DNA from: Haplomitrium mnioides
Taxonomy: Eukaryota; Marchantiophyta; Haplomitriopsida; Calobryales
Length of the DNA: 20,793 bases
NCBI GenBank assembly: GCA_049999725.1
Contig: JBNGIS010016217.1
Location: 1-20,793, forward strand
Direction of reading: 5' to 3'
Every line of letters begins with the position of its first letter. Within the stretch, counting starts at the first letter, position 1. The notes under the pieces are model-generated. The model was not told the origin of the DNA and made no database searches. It saw nothing but the letters and a program-made list of their open reading frames with translations. Shown one piece after another: positions 1 through 9,614 of this stretch. The translations under genes and the position numbers were made by a program.

Positions 1-108
1 GCGCACATGGACTTCAAAGTCATGGGGCGCAAGGACATCAAAGTCCATCCGTGCATGGACTTCGATGTCCCTAAGCTCTCTGACTTCGAAGTCCATTCGT
101 GCATAGAC
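1..108. repeat. 24-bp minisatellite with palindromic unit, in the intron before copy 1
   Basis: Units begin at 10, 34, 58, 82 and 106, an exact 24-bp period. Each unit has a GACTTCGAAGTC-type dyad followed by a second dyad of the CCGTGCATGG type. A T-rich tract and a CAG acceptor follow at 179-181, so the array occupies the 3' part of an intron. Intron 2 of the minus-strand copy has a 24-bp array at the equivalent place, which supports homology. Confidence 0.85.
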
Positions 109-181
109 TCTAAAATGTTTTAGGGTTTTAACCTTTCAATGTTTTTTTATTCTCTAATGTTTTTGTTTTGGTTTTTTTCAG

Positions 182-1448
182 GGGGACAAAACTTTCAAGC
201 GGCAGCTAGCAAAGAAACTGACAGCAATTGTGAAAGGAAGAAAGAAATATGGGCTTGAGGAAGCCTCCGAAGAACAAGACCAGCATCCTACGTTGCTCTT
301 CGGCTTTTCTTCTCCACTACCAGAAGACCATAGAGTGGAAAGCACAGTAGCAAAGTGGTGCTGCATTTCTCATAATAGAAGAAGTTGTGAGAGATGAGGA
401 AGAAGACTTACTGTCTTATGTCGGCGGTCTCAACATGGTGTTTTATCAAGTTCACGGGAAGGCCAACGCTCAACAATTGAAGGGCCTTGTGAAACCTAGG
501 TGTTTCACATTAGCTATTGTGGATATTCTTTACAGGTATAACCTAAAGGAATGTAAGCATGATGACTCAGAACCGTTTTCAAAAGATGACATTTTCGACA
601 CGGTATCATCTTTTGCGGCAATAACTACTTCGGAGTTTTGGTCCTTTGTAGTCATACATTCTTCGTAGCAGTTTGTCATCGTCGAGAATGCCCTTTCTGA
701 AGTCTGCTGTGCAATTGATCACGACATCTGGTGAGTTGTTCTTTCATTTTTATTTTTTTGATTTCTTTGTTTTTTATTTCTCTTGCATTTTCGTTACAAT
801 GTTTGATGTGATTGTTTATCTTTTTGCAGGGACAAAAGCAATATACATCATTTTGGTGGTCCCAAAATTGCACATGCCCATAAGTATTGGACGGTGGGCT
901 ACTGGACAAAGGAAGGAAAGAGGAGCATGCGCCATTTCAACTTGCAAGCTTCTTCTGCGACCGAACTTTCTCGGCAGCCTATGCGGAGTGTTTTTAGCTG
1001 CCCTGCAGTTTCTGCAAAGCTTAAACATCCAGGAGATGATGCTCCTATGAATGTTTATCAGAAGCTGCAGGCTCTTTACAATTTCTTTATCGACCATTTA
1101 TCAACAAAGCAGGATTGGATCCTTGATCTCTGCTCTGGGTCTGGCACATGCCTTGTATGTGCTCTTAAGCTTATGCGAAATTGCATCGCCGTGGAATATG
1201 AATGACGTTAGTTTATTTATATTCCTCATAGGGTTTTGGAGATGGCTTCCTTGCCATCGGATGTGACTAAGTCACAGATAGTTTTTGCTTACTACAAGGA
1301 ACCTATTCCTCCTGGTACTGCAAGCACTTCTGGTGACTCTGTAGTAATATCGGGGACTGGAAAGTCTCAACATGATTCTCTAGCAGCTACAGATGCTCAG
1401 CCTGTAGATTTAGATGAGACAGTTCCTCCCAAAGAGGAGAGAGTCTAA
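182..1448 (+). pseudogene. Copy 1: β-type N6/N4 DNA methyltransferase C-terminal part, decayed
   Basis: Two exons are visible. Exon A (182-730) starts with GDKTFKRQLAKKL and reaches CFTLAIVDILYRYN, the degraded motif IV region. Exon B (830-1448) runs from DKSNIHHFGGPK through NVYQKLQALYNFF, motif I DLCSGSGT (about 1120-1150) and AVEYE, to an acidic tail ending DETVPPKEERV. The intron is GT-AG and splits a Trp codon. IV-then-I order with a YQKP-like box before motif I is what β-type amino-methyltransferases show. Defects: a frameshift between exon start and about 387, TAG at 666-668, TGA and TAG just after VEYE (about 1203-1212), and catalytic DIPYG changed to DILYR. The 5' part lies beyond the window. 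Family assignment is firm; target base (adenine or cytosine) cannot be decided. AATAAA follows at 1476. Confidence 0.8.
731..829 (+). other. GT-AG intron in copy 1
   Basis: Donor CTG|GTGAGT and acceptor TTTTTGCAG|G flank a 99-bp T-rich intron. Joining the exons restores a Trp codon (TG|G) between DHDI and DKSN. The equivalent intron exists in the minus-strand copy (13409-13510) and in copy 2. Confidence 0.8.
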
Positions 1449-2249
1449 GGATATTTTTGTACAATTTGCATTAATAATAAAATTTATTTTTTCCAAATCT
1501 TTTTTTGCCAAAGCTTCATCTTGTTGCTCTTTCAATCTATTACAAGTCTTTTCATCACGATTCAGTTTATTGCGCCTAAGAATAAAATGACCCAATTGAT
1601 AGTCCAAGAATGGTTAGGTTGTTGTTCAAAGTCCTTGCACCCGTTGGTCAAAGGGTTCTTGTTCAATAACTATGCTTGCATAGGCTGAGGGTTCTTGTTT
1701 AGAACCTTGGCATGCTTTGGCTCTAGGATTCTAGTTGAAAGTTCATGCGTGCATAACTTCAATGTTCTTGTTCGGAGTCTAAGCACATAGAGGATTTAGG
1801 ATTCTTGTTCGGAGTCTATGCGTACATAAGCTTTACGGTTCTGGTTTGGAGTCTATGCTTGCATAAACTTTGTTGGCTACAATGCTCAAATTCAGGTTTA
1901 AAGTCCTTACCTGACTAGACATTTACGTTTTCCTGTAGTTTTTTTGTATCGAAAGATATATATTTTATTTATTTATTGATGAATTTAGTTTATTCACAAT
2001 AGTGTTAAGTTTTATTAAAATATTCGAATAACCAAAATGTTAGTTTTTAAAGTTTTTTTCTAAAAACAAATATTTGAAATATAATCTAAATGGAAAATAT
2101 TCTTTTTTTCTCATAAAAAACAAAATTTTTTTTGAAAAGAAGATTTTAGTCTTAAATTTGATGTTTTTGAATGCCAAATCTTCGAAAAAAATTTCGACTA
2201 CTAAGTGAAACATGAACTTAGTAGCGGTTCTTGGTTCAAAGTAGCGGCT
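1449..2249 (+). repeat. 3' flank of copy 1, duplicated behind copy 2
   Basis: This stretch has no gene. It starts with a polyadenylation-like AATAAA (1476-1481), carries a minisatellite of about 36 bp (1619-1876), then AT-rich sequence (1920-2215), and ends in GTAGCGG TTCTTGGTTCAAA GTAGCGGCT. It aligns by eye, nearly collinearly, with 3443-4355 behind copy 2. Confidence 0.8.
1619..1876. repeat. Minisatellite of about 36 bp in the 3' flank of copy 1
   Basis: About seven units; those beginning at 1655, 1691, 1728, 1764, 1801 and 1838 are 36-39 bp. The unit reads roughly GTTCTTGTTCGGAGTC followed by TATGCGTGCATA and a variable tail. The TATGC-R-Y-GCATA centre is dyad-symmetric. Confidence 0.8.
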
Positions 2250-3442
2250 ATTAGCTGCGAAAGGAAGGAAGAAATCTAGGGTCGAGGAAGCCGTCGAAGA
2301 ACAAAGCCAACCTCCTACGTTGGTTTCTTACCCTCCAGCTTTTCTTCTCCACTGCCAGAAGGCCAGAGAGTGGAAAGCACGACAGCAAAGTGGTGATGCA
2401 TCTCTTACAAAAGAAGGAGTTGTGAGAGATGAGGAAGAAGACTTACTGTCTTATGTCGACGGTCTCAACATGGTATTTTTTCAAGTCCACAGGGAGGCCA
2501 ACGCTCGACAATTGAAGGGCCTTACAAGTATAACCTAAAGGAATGCAAGCATGATGACTTGGAACCATTTTCAAAAGATGACATTTTCGATACAGTATCA
2601 TCTTTTGCGGCAGTAACTACTTCGGAGTTTTGGTCTTTTGTAATCATACATTCTTTGTAGCAGTTTGGCATCGTCGAGGATGCCCTTTCTAAAGTCTGTT
2701 GTGCAATTGATCACGACATCTAGTGAGTTGTTCTTTCAGTTTTATTTATTTTGATTTCTTTGTTTTTTTATTTCTCTTGCATTTTCGTTACAATGTTTGA
2801 TGTGATTGTTTATATTTTTGCAAGGACAAAAGCAATATACATCATTTTGGCAATCCCAAAATTTCACATGCCCACGAGTATTGGATGGTGGGCTATTGGA
2901 CAAAGGAAGGAAAGAGGGGCATGTGTCATTTCAATTTGGAGGCTTTTTCTGCGACCAAACTTTCTCCGCATCCTATGCGGAGTGTTTTTAGCTGCCTTAC
3001 AATTTTTGCAAAGCTTAAACATCCAAGAGATGATGATTTTGTGAATGTTTATCAGAAGCCACAAGCTCTGTACAATTTTTTTATTGACCATTTATCAACA
3101 TAGCAAGATTGGATCCTTGATCTCTGCTCTGGGTCTGGCACAGGCCTTGTTTGTGCTCTTAAGTTGATGCGAAATTGCATTGCCGTTGAATATGATAGAT
3201 GTCAGTCTATTAATATTCCTCATAGGGTTTTGGAGATGGCTTCCTTGCCATCCGATGTGACTGAGTCACAGATAGTTTTTGCTTACCACAAGGAACCTAT
3301 TCCTCCTTGTATTGCAGGTGCTTCTGGTGACTTTGTTGTAATATCAGGGACTGGAAAGTCTCGATAGGATTCTCTAGTGGCTGCAGATGCTCAGTCTGTA
3401 GATTTAGATGAGACAGTTCCTCCCGAAGAGGATAGAGTCTGA
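2250..3442 (+). pseudogene. Copy 2: tandem duplicate of the methyltransferase fragment, 5' truncated
   Basis: The copy starts abruptly inside the exon A equivalent, right after the TTCAAAGTAGCGGCT motif. It preserves an N-terminal stretch lost from copy 1 (KAREWKARQQSGDASLTKEG, about 2356-2418) and an exon B (2825-3442) in one frame with NVYQKPQALYNFF, motif I LDLCSGSGTGL (about 3115-3147), AVEYD and the acidic tail. Defects: a 43-nt deletion after 2524 removes the whole motif IV segment and shifts the frame; TAG at 2658-2660 is shared with copy 1; TAG in HLST*QDW and in GKSR*DSL; the intron acceptor is altered (GCAAGG instead of GCAGGG) and the split Trp codon is changed. It cannot encode an active enzyme. 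Its motif I (GSGTG) is the best preserved of the three copies. Confidence 0.8.
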
Positions 3443-4355
3443 GGACGTCTTTGTACACTTTGCATCAATAATAAAATTTATTTTTTCCAAATCTTTTTTT
3501 TGCCAAAGTTTCATCTTATTGCTCTTTCAATCTATTACAAGTCTTTTCATCACGATTCAGTTTATTACGCCTAAGAATTAGTTGACCCAATTGATAGTCT
3601 AAGAATGGTTTGAACGCAATTACTAATCTAAGAATGATTTGGAGTCTTTGCATATTGTTTAGTGTCTTTGCACATTAAGGCTTTGTAGTTCTTGTTCGGA
3701 TTCCCTGCGCGTTTAAGTTGTAAGGTTGTTGTTCAGAGTCCCTGCACCAGTTGGTCAAAGGGTTCTTGTTCAATATCTATGCTTGCATAGGCTGCAAGGT
3801 TCTTGTTTAGAATCTTGGCGTGTTTTGGCTCTAGGATTCTAGTTGAAAGTCCATGCGTACATAGCTTCATTGTTTCTGTTCAGAGTCTAAGCACGCAGAG
3901 GATTTAGGATTCTTGTTCGGAGTCTATGTTGACATAGACCTTACAGTTCTGGTTTGGATTCTATGCTTGCATAGAATTTGTTAGCTACGATGCTCAAAGT
4001 CAAGTTTAAAGTCCTTACCGGACTGGATATTTACGTTTTCCTATAGTTTTTTTCTACCAAAAGATATATGTTTTATTTTTTTTGATGAATTTAGTATATT
4101 TACAATAGTGTCAAGTTTTTTTAAAATATTTGAATAACCAAAATGTTTGTTTTTCAAGTTTTTTTCTATAAAGAAATATTTGAAATATAATCAAAATGGA
4201 AAATATGTATTTTTTATTTATAAAAACTGATTTTTTTTGAAAATAAGATTTTAGTCTTAAATTTGATGTTTTTGAATGCCAAATCTTCGAAAAAGAAATT
4301 TGACTGCCAAGTGAAACAAGAACTGAGTAGCAGTTCTTGGTTCAAAGTAGCGGCT
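3443..4355 (+). repeat. 3' flank of copy 2
   Basis: No gene here. AATAAA lies at 3470-3475, a minisatellite of about 36 bp at about 3688-3985, AT-rich sequence follows, and the stretch ends in CAGTTCTTGGTTCAAAGTAGCGGCT. It is the duplicate of 1449-2249 with an extra ~100 bp near 3610-3720, mostly additional minisatellite-like units. Confidence 0.8.
3688..3985. repeat. Minisatellite of about 36 bp in the 3' flank of copy 2
   Basis: About eight units align with the array of copy 1 and contain the same GTTCTTGTT...TATGCTTGCATAGG elements. Some units differ in the core from their counterparts, for example GCGTACATA here against GCGTGCATA. Confidence 0.75.
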
Positions 4356-4710
4356 GTTTATAGTGTTTTCTAGAAGAGTTTAAGGTTATTGTATCGCTAA
4401 AGCATCTCCCCAAATCGACCACTTGTTTTTGGCTTGTAAGGACTTTGATGTATAATTTAAAACCTTTGGCAAACTTTGACTCAGATGTAGAGCTTTGTAC
4501 TCATTTTACTTTTAGATTCTGAATTAGAAATCGAAATCTTTTGCGTGCTTAGAGTTTGTTGCAAAAAATAGAACGTTTAACGTCTGTATCCTTGTTTGTA
4601 GAAGTATGAACCTTATAGGTACATAGACTTTCAAAATAGTTCTTGTAATGTGTATTTCAATTTTTTGGCTTCAAATTATAATCAATGATAAATGCAATTT
4701 TTTGGTGAAA
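4356..4710 (+). repeat. Noncoding family-related unit B, ends at the gap
   Basis: This segment has no gene. Its start (CTAGAAGAGTTTAAGG...TATCGCT, GGCTTGTAAGGACTTTGATGTA) and its end (AATCAATGATAAATGCAA) both match the longer unit at 4830-6302. It lacks roughly 850 bp of middle sequence present there; the break falls in minisatellite-type sequence near 4620. Confidence 0.65.
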
Positions 4711-4810
4711 NNNNNNNNNNNNNNNNNNNNNNNNNNNNNNNNNNNNNNNNNNNNNNNNNNNNNNNNNNNNNNNNNNNNNNNNNNNNNNNNNNNNNNNNNN
4801 NNNNNNNNNN
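4711..4810. other. Assembly gap, 100 N
   Basis: Exactly 100 N, the usual placeholder for a gap of unknown size. The flanks match 5975-6030 and 6284-6302 of the next unit, so about 250 bp may be hidden here. Confidence 0.95.
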
Positions 4811-4829
4811 TTAGTTCAAAGTAGCGGCT

Positions 4830-6302
4830 TCTCTATATTCTTTCCTTTTTTATTTTTTGCTAGAAGAGTTTAATATTTTGGTATCGCTGAAGAGCGTAGC
4901 CAAATTGACTACTTAATATTTTGCTTGTAAGGACTTTGATGTAAAACTTGAAACCTTTAGCGTGCTTTGACTCAGATGGAGAGTTTTTTTACCCTTTTTA
5001 CTTTACAATTCTGAATCAAAGATTAGAATCTTAATCGTGCCTAGAGTTCCTTGCAAAAATCAGAACCTTAAATGCATGTATACTCGGATGTAAAAGTCTG
5101 AACCTTATGTGTGCATTAACTTTGATGCCAAGTCGAAACCTCATGCGTGCAAAGACTATGGTCCCAAACTTAAAACCTAAGTTCAACATAGTCTTTGTTG
5201 CGGAGTGTTCAAATGTTGAGCTTGAATTCCTATGCACAAATAGACTTTGGTATGGAGTGTTTAGATGTTGAGCAAGGATGTCTAGGTGGGCATAGACTTT
5301 GGTGTGGAGTGTTCAGATGTTGAGCTCGGATTCCTATGCGTGCTTAGACTTTGGTGTAAAGTGTTCAAATTTTAAGCTCAAATTCCTATGCGCATATAGA
5401 CTTTGGCATGGAAGTCCAAGCCTTCTACACGTTCAAACTCTGATATACAACCCTAAACCTTTTACATACAATGACTACCGTGTAGAACTTAGATTCTACA
5501 CCGCTCAAAGACTCTCTTGTAGAACTCAAAACCTTTTGTTTGGTAGACTCTAGTCAAAATCTTGGGGATGTTGCTTGTTTACACTCTAAAGTAAATCTCT
5601 AAAACCATTGCCTTTATGATTCTGATTTATGACTCCTTTCCATATATGATTCTTTGAATTATAAAAGATTCTTAATTGTTGACCTTCTAAAATATACCTT
5701 AACCTTTTTGCACATGGATTTTCAACTACAAAAGAAAGCTTCTTTCTTTCTTCAACTTGAAAATAGAGCTCTGAAATCCATGCAATTCTTTGTTTTGTTG
5801 GTAACTATGCCTTATGATTCCAAACTCATTCCCTTGACTTTTAGTCCATTTGGGTATTTTCCTCATGTTTTCTATTTTTCTTTCCCAAAAATGAGTTTTA
5901 ACGAGCACCATGTCTATGTGCGCATAGAGTTTGTGCAACCAAAAGTAGTTCAAAATATTTTATTCTTATATATATTTCAATTTTTGGGCTTCAAAATATA
6001 ATCAATGATAAATGCAAGTTTCTTGTGAAAACATACCATAATTTTTATACTTTTCATCGACTTCAAGATTTGTAATATTTTCATAAAAACTAAGAACATT
6101 GTTCAAATTTGCATAACTAAATTGATTCTTGCTCTATCATGCTTGTTAAATTGGCAAAAAATGAAGCTCAAAAACTCACATAGTGTTTTCTTCTAAAAAA
6201 TAACTTCGTTTTCTCTATTTTTAAAGTTCAAAACTACTTTTTTTTTTCTTAGGAAAAAATTCCATGCTTTGAGTAGCATGTTCTTGGTTCAAAGTAGCAG
6301 CT
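4830..6302 (+). repeat. Noncoding family-related unit B'
   Basis: No gene is supported; the open frames here look like chance in AT-rich DNA. The unit follows TTCAAAGTAGCGGCT at 4829, contains the 52-bp array, several isolated TATGYGCATA-type cores (for example near 5930), and ends in TTCTTGGTTCAAAGTAGCAGCT at 6302. Its start and end are homologous to 4356-4710, and its ending resembles the tail behind copies 1 and 2. Confidence 0.65.
5189..5396. repeat. Four tandem 52-bp units
   Basis: Units start at 5189, 5241, 5293 and 5345 with no length change. Each begins TAG(A/T)CTTTG, continues as GGAGTGTTCAGATGTTGAGC, and ends with CCTATGCGTGCA or a variant. A further TAGACTTTGG at 5397 starts a partial fifth unit. 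Confidence 0.85.
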
Positions 6303-6315
6303 CTTAGAGTTAGAA

Positions 6316-7114
6316 AAGGTTTTACACACAGAAATAACTTAATAATGCAAGGAACCAAGTAGGAAAGTGAGACAAGGCTTTATACATAGAAATAACTTGA
6401 TATTAGACACAATTAAATAGGAGAGTGAGACAAGGCTTTATGCATAGAATAAACTTAATATTAGACAAAACCAAGTAGAGGAGTGAGACAAGGCTTTACA
6501 CATAGAAAAACTTGAAAATAGACAGACCAAGTAGGAGAGTGAGACAAAGCCTTACACATAGAGTCAACTTTATATTAGTTGGAACAAAGTAGGAGAGTGA
6601 GACAAGGCTTTACTTATAGAAATAGCTTGATATTAGATGCAACTAAGTAGGAGAGCATGACAAGGCTTTACACATAGAATCAACTTGATATTTGAAGGAA
6701 CCAAGTTAAAGACTCTAAGAGGCTTTACACAATGAAATAACTTGTTTATAGACGAAACCAAGTAAGTGAGTGAGTCAAGGCTTTACACATAGAAATAACT
6801 TCATAATAGACCAAACCAAGTAGGAGAGTGAGACAAGGCTTTACACATAGAAGTAACTTCATAATAGACCAAACCAAGTAGGAGAGTGAGACAAAGCTTT
6901 ACACATAGAAATAACTTGATAATAAATAGAACCAAGTAGGAGAGTGAGACAAGGCTTTACACATAAAAATAACTTGAGTCAATGTTACATTAGATAGATC
7001 CAAGTAGAGAAGTGAGACAAGGCTTTACACATAGAAATAACTTGGTAGTAGACTGAACCAAGTAGAAGAGTGAGGCAAGGCTATACACATAGAAATAACT
7101 TGATAGTAGATGGA
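6316..7114. repeat. Tandem array of about 14 units of about 58 bp
   Basis: The unit reads GGCTTTACACATAGAAATAA, then CTTGATAATAGACGAAACCA, then AGTAGGAGAGTGAGACAA. Unit length varies a little (about 55-70) and identity is highest in the middle, for example 6780-6960. The array lies between unit B' and the gag remnant. It lacks the TATGCGCGCATA core, so it is a different satellite from the others. Confidence 0.9.
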
Positions 7115-7129
7115 TTAGAGGGGTGATGT

Positions 7130-8540
7130 CAAGCTATCTTTTGGTGCTTCAGGTTTTGTAGGTGGTGGACTATGAGGTTGGGTTACTTGACATGATTCGT
7201 TAGCTGTTTGCAAATAATTAGGAGTGATAGACTCAAAGTGCTATATTGAGGTTCTGTTTTTTGATTCTCAAACATAACTTTCTAGCCTTTACCAAATTGA
7301 CCAGTTTGTGTTTGCGACTAGGAATCATAAGGGCTTTATGCAATAATCAAGAAGATGGGACTTGCATTTTCAATAATTGACCTATGGTGATATTGGCGGG
7401 TCTTTGTGCTAGGTCTTGGATAACATCATAATCAAGAACAACTACTAAATGAGAGAGGGATTCTGATTTTTGGGTCTAGTTTGTTTTTTTGATTAGATCT
7501 TGAATACATGGCAGTTTGTAGTCAGTGTCAGCCATCAAATGTGTAGCAAAGAAAGGAGGGGTGACTATTACAGTAGCAAATTGGTGAGGGATTTTATATA
7601 CATGTTGAACTGTAGAAAAGTGAAATTGGGAGGGATTTGGACTAGATAATGATTCAGGTTGAATGATGACAGGAGAAGCTGCTACTGCAGGTGCTGAAAA
7701 AGGAGGAAGAGAAGGACTAGGAATATGATGTGCACTCAGAATAGATCATGATCCTTGTAGGTCTACTCTAGATTGTACAGTTACATTCATTGGAACTATT
7801 TCAACTTGATTCACATGGTGGACATTGGGATTCTGTGAAGGTGCTGGTAGAGAAGGGATTGGGGTGTGAGTAGAGGGAAGAGCAGGGTGTGGTGTAGGCA
7901 TGCCAATGGACTGTTGCGGTATCATTGTGGGTTGTACACTATGTTGAGGTTGGTAGTAAGTGATATGAGGAGGGGGAGAATTGTAGTTCGATTGCTATTG
8001 GTATTGTTCTTGAATATATCTAGGTTGATACACTCTCAATTGTGAATGATATTGGTGATAAGCCAATTGGGACATACACTGGCCTCATCCTTGATAATAT
8101 TGTTGAGTTTGTGGATAAAGGCAATAGTGGCCTATATGATCAGTGTGGTTGCAATTGTTGCAACCTTGTCAAGGTGGAGGACCAGCAGGCAGGAACTGAT
8201 ATTCAAAGGATGGAACTGGATATGCTCTTTAATAGCCTTGTATTGGAGCTTGATATGTCGGATAGGTGGGTTAAACAAATCGATGTGACGCTACAAATGG
8301 AAAAATAGGCTGCACTATTGCTTGATTAACTTCTAAAGTAGACTCTGCGGTGGTGGCCTTGATACGATGCCAAACATTTTTGATTGACTTGTCCTCGCAA
8401 AAGTACCAATTGATGGCATTACCATCAAGTGTAGTGGGCAACTAAATGCCGAGAACATTGTCAGAATCTTTAGTGGCAGCAATAGAGGAAAGAAAATGGT
8501 TCACGTGTGTGTTTAGCATCAACTCAACCCACAGACATCT
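7130..8540 (-). pseudogene. Ty3/gypsy-type gag remnant
   Basis: Read on the minus strand, one frame continues for about 1.4 kb, broken by roughly ten stops. In order it shows: LDGNAINWYFCEDKSIKNVW (gag-core-like, about 8430-8370), a CCHC zinc knuckle CNNCNHTDHIGHYC (8162-8121), a long Pro/Gln-rich linker (about 8040-7570), then LMADTDYKLPCIQDLI and LDYDVIQDLAQRPANITIGQ (about 7435-7380). The last block resembles the stretch before the protease in plant-type Ty3/gypsy polyproteins. Protease, reverse transcriptase, RNase H and integrase are absent; the 58-bp array takes their place. Many stops are TGA or TAG where Arg or Gln codons would fit. An open stretch up to 8913 may be further gag but I could not place it. 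Confidence 0.65.
8121..8162 (-). other. CCHC zinc knuckle coding segment
   Basis: CNNCNHTDHIGHYC fits C-X2-C-X4-H-X4-C exactly, with a Gly two residues after the His. This is the gag nucleocapsid signature and anchors the assignment of the surrounding frame. Confidence 0.8.
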
Positions 8541-8929
8541 AGCCTATGAACTTCAAGCATATATACCAAGAAGGGAGATAAGTGGAAAGGCCATCGTAAA
8601 AGGGACGAAAACTAATTCGAGTTCAATAGTGGGAAGGGAAAACTCCAACAAATTTTGTGTAGTACTTTGATCAGAAGTGGAACTTTGGCAAGTTTGATGA
8701 GTGGATCGTGAAAGAGGAGGTAAAGGATGCCTCATGCACAATCAAAGATCGAAGTTTTAACCTATGATTCATAAATTGTCTTATGACCAGTAATTGCCAC
8801 CGAAGCAAAGAAGGGTAATCAAAAGAATTTTCAGGTTTGGCCCATAGCCGCAATTGAAAGGGGAAGAAAAAATAGTGGTAATTTCCTAGTAACTTATAGA
8901 AATCCGAATTCATAAGAACAAATTAACAC

Positions 8930-9200
8930 TCAATCGATAATTGATATGAGGTACATAAGAAGAGAAGTAGGAAAGAAAAATGAAAGGTAGGGAATGGAAT
9001 ACTAACGCAATATTGAGCAAGAGGCCAAAGCATCCGCAAAGCAACACTAACGCAATCCAACAAACATTCAAGAGCAATTCAACAGCAATGCAATGAGCAA
9101 TTCAATAGCAATTCTACAACAGCTCAATCAACAAGTCAATCAAAAATTCAATAGCGATTCAACAACAATTCCAATGCAGTTCTTAGGTAAACTTTTGTAA
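8930..9200. repeat. Low-complexity CAATTCAA/AGCAAT region
   Basis: From about 9050 the plus strand is dominated by irregular repeats of CAATTCAA, AGCAATTC and CAACA. It probably belongs to the 5' leader of the gag remnant or to its flank. No gene is visible. Confidence 0.5.
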
Positions 9201-9614
9201 TGTCTAACTCTATTGAAAGGATAGATCATGGGATGCCAATTCACTAGTCTAAGAGGTGGAGAAAAGAGAAATGAGTGTATGGTGGCAAGGTAACCAGCAA
9301 GATCAAATCACTGGAGTTTGGGGATAGAGGCAACATGTGGGAAGAGGCAAACAATGCCATTGTTTCACAAAGGTGGAGAGTATAGGTGGAGGAACTCTCT
9401 CCTTGTGGTGAGTGGGGTTAGAGAAGGCTTTATTGCTCGGCTATTAATGTAGTAAAAGATAATCTGAATCATGCAATGTCTATAGTATAATAGAACTCAT
9501 CTACGCGGTGGATGTTTAGAAGGAATAAGGAAACTCATAGTGGTGAGTATTCATATCGGCGACAAGTCTAAGGTAAGAAGTTTATTCAATCTCAATAGAA
9601 AATAGGAGATTTGA

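Noticed and set aside
673-1097. Open frames in other frames and on the minus strand across copy 1
   Set aside because: They cross the GT-AG intron or read the methyltransferase exon out of frame; the conserved motifs are only in the frame described.
2221-2249. Helitron 3' end or TIR element
   Set aside because: There is no CTRR end, no hairpin just before the end and no matching inverted terminal repeat at the other side.
5654-6001. A 115-residue open frame, hydrophobic and Phe-rich
   Set aside because: It lies in AT-rich noncoding repeat B' and has no motif; the overlapping minus-strand frame is equally open.
6316-7114. CRISPR-like array
   Set aside because: The whole 58-bp unit repeats with drift; there are no unique spacers, and the context is eukaryotic.
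8042-8308. Plus-strand open frames of 88 and 80 residues
   Set aside because: They are antisense to the gag frame that contains an exact CCHC zinc knuckle.
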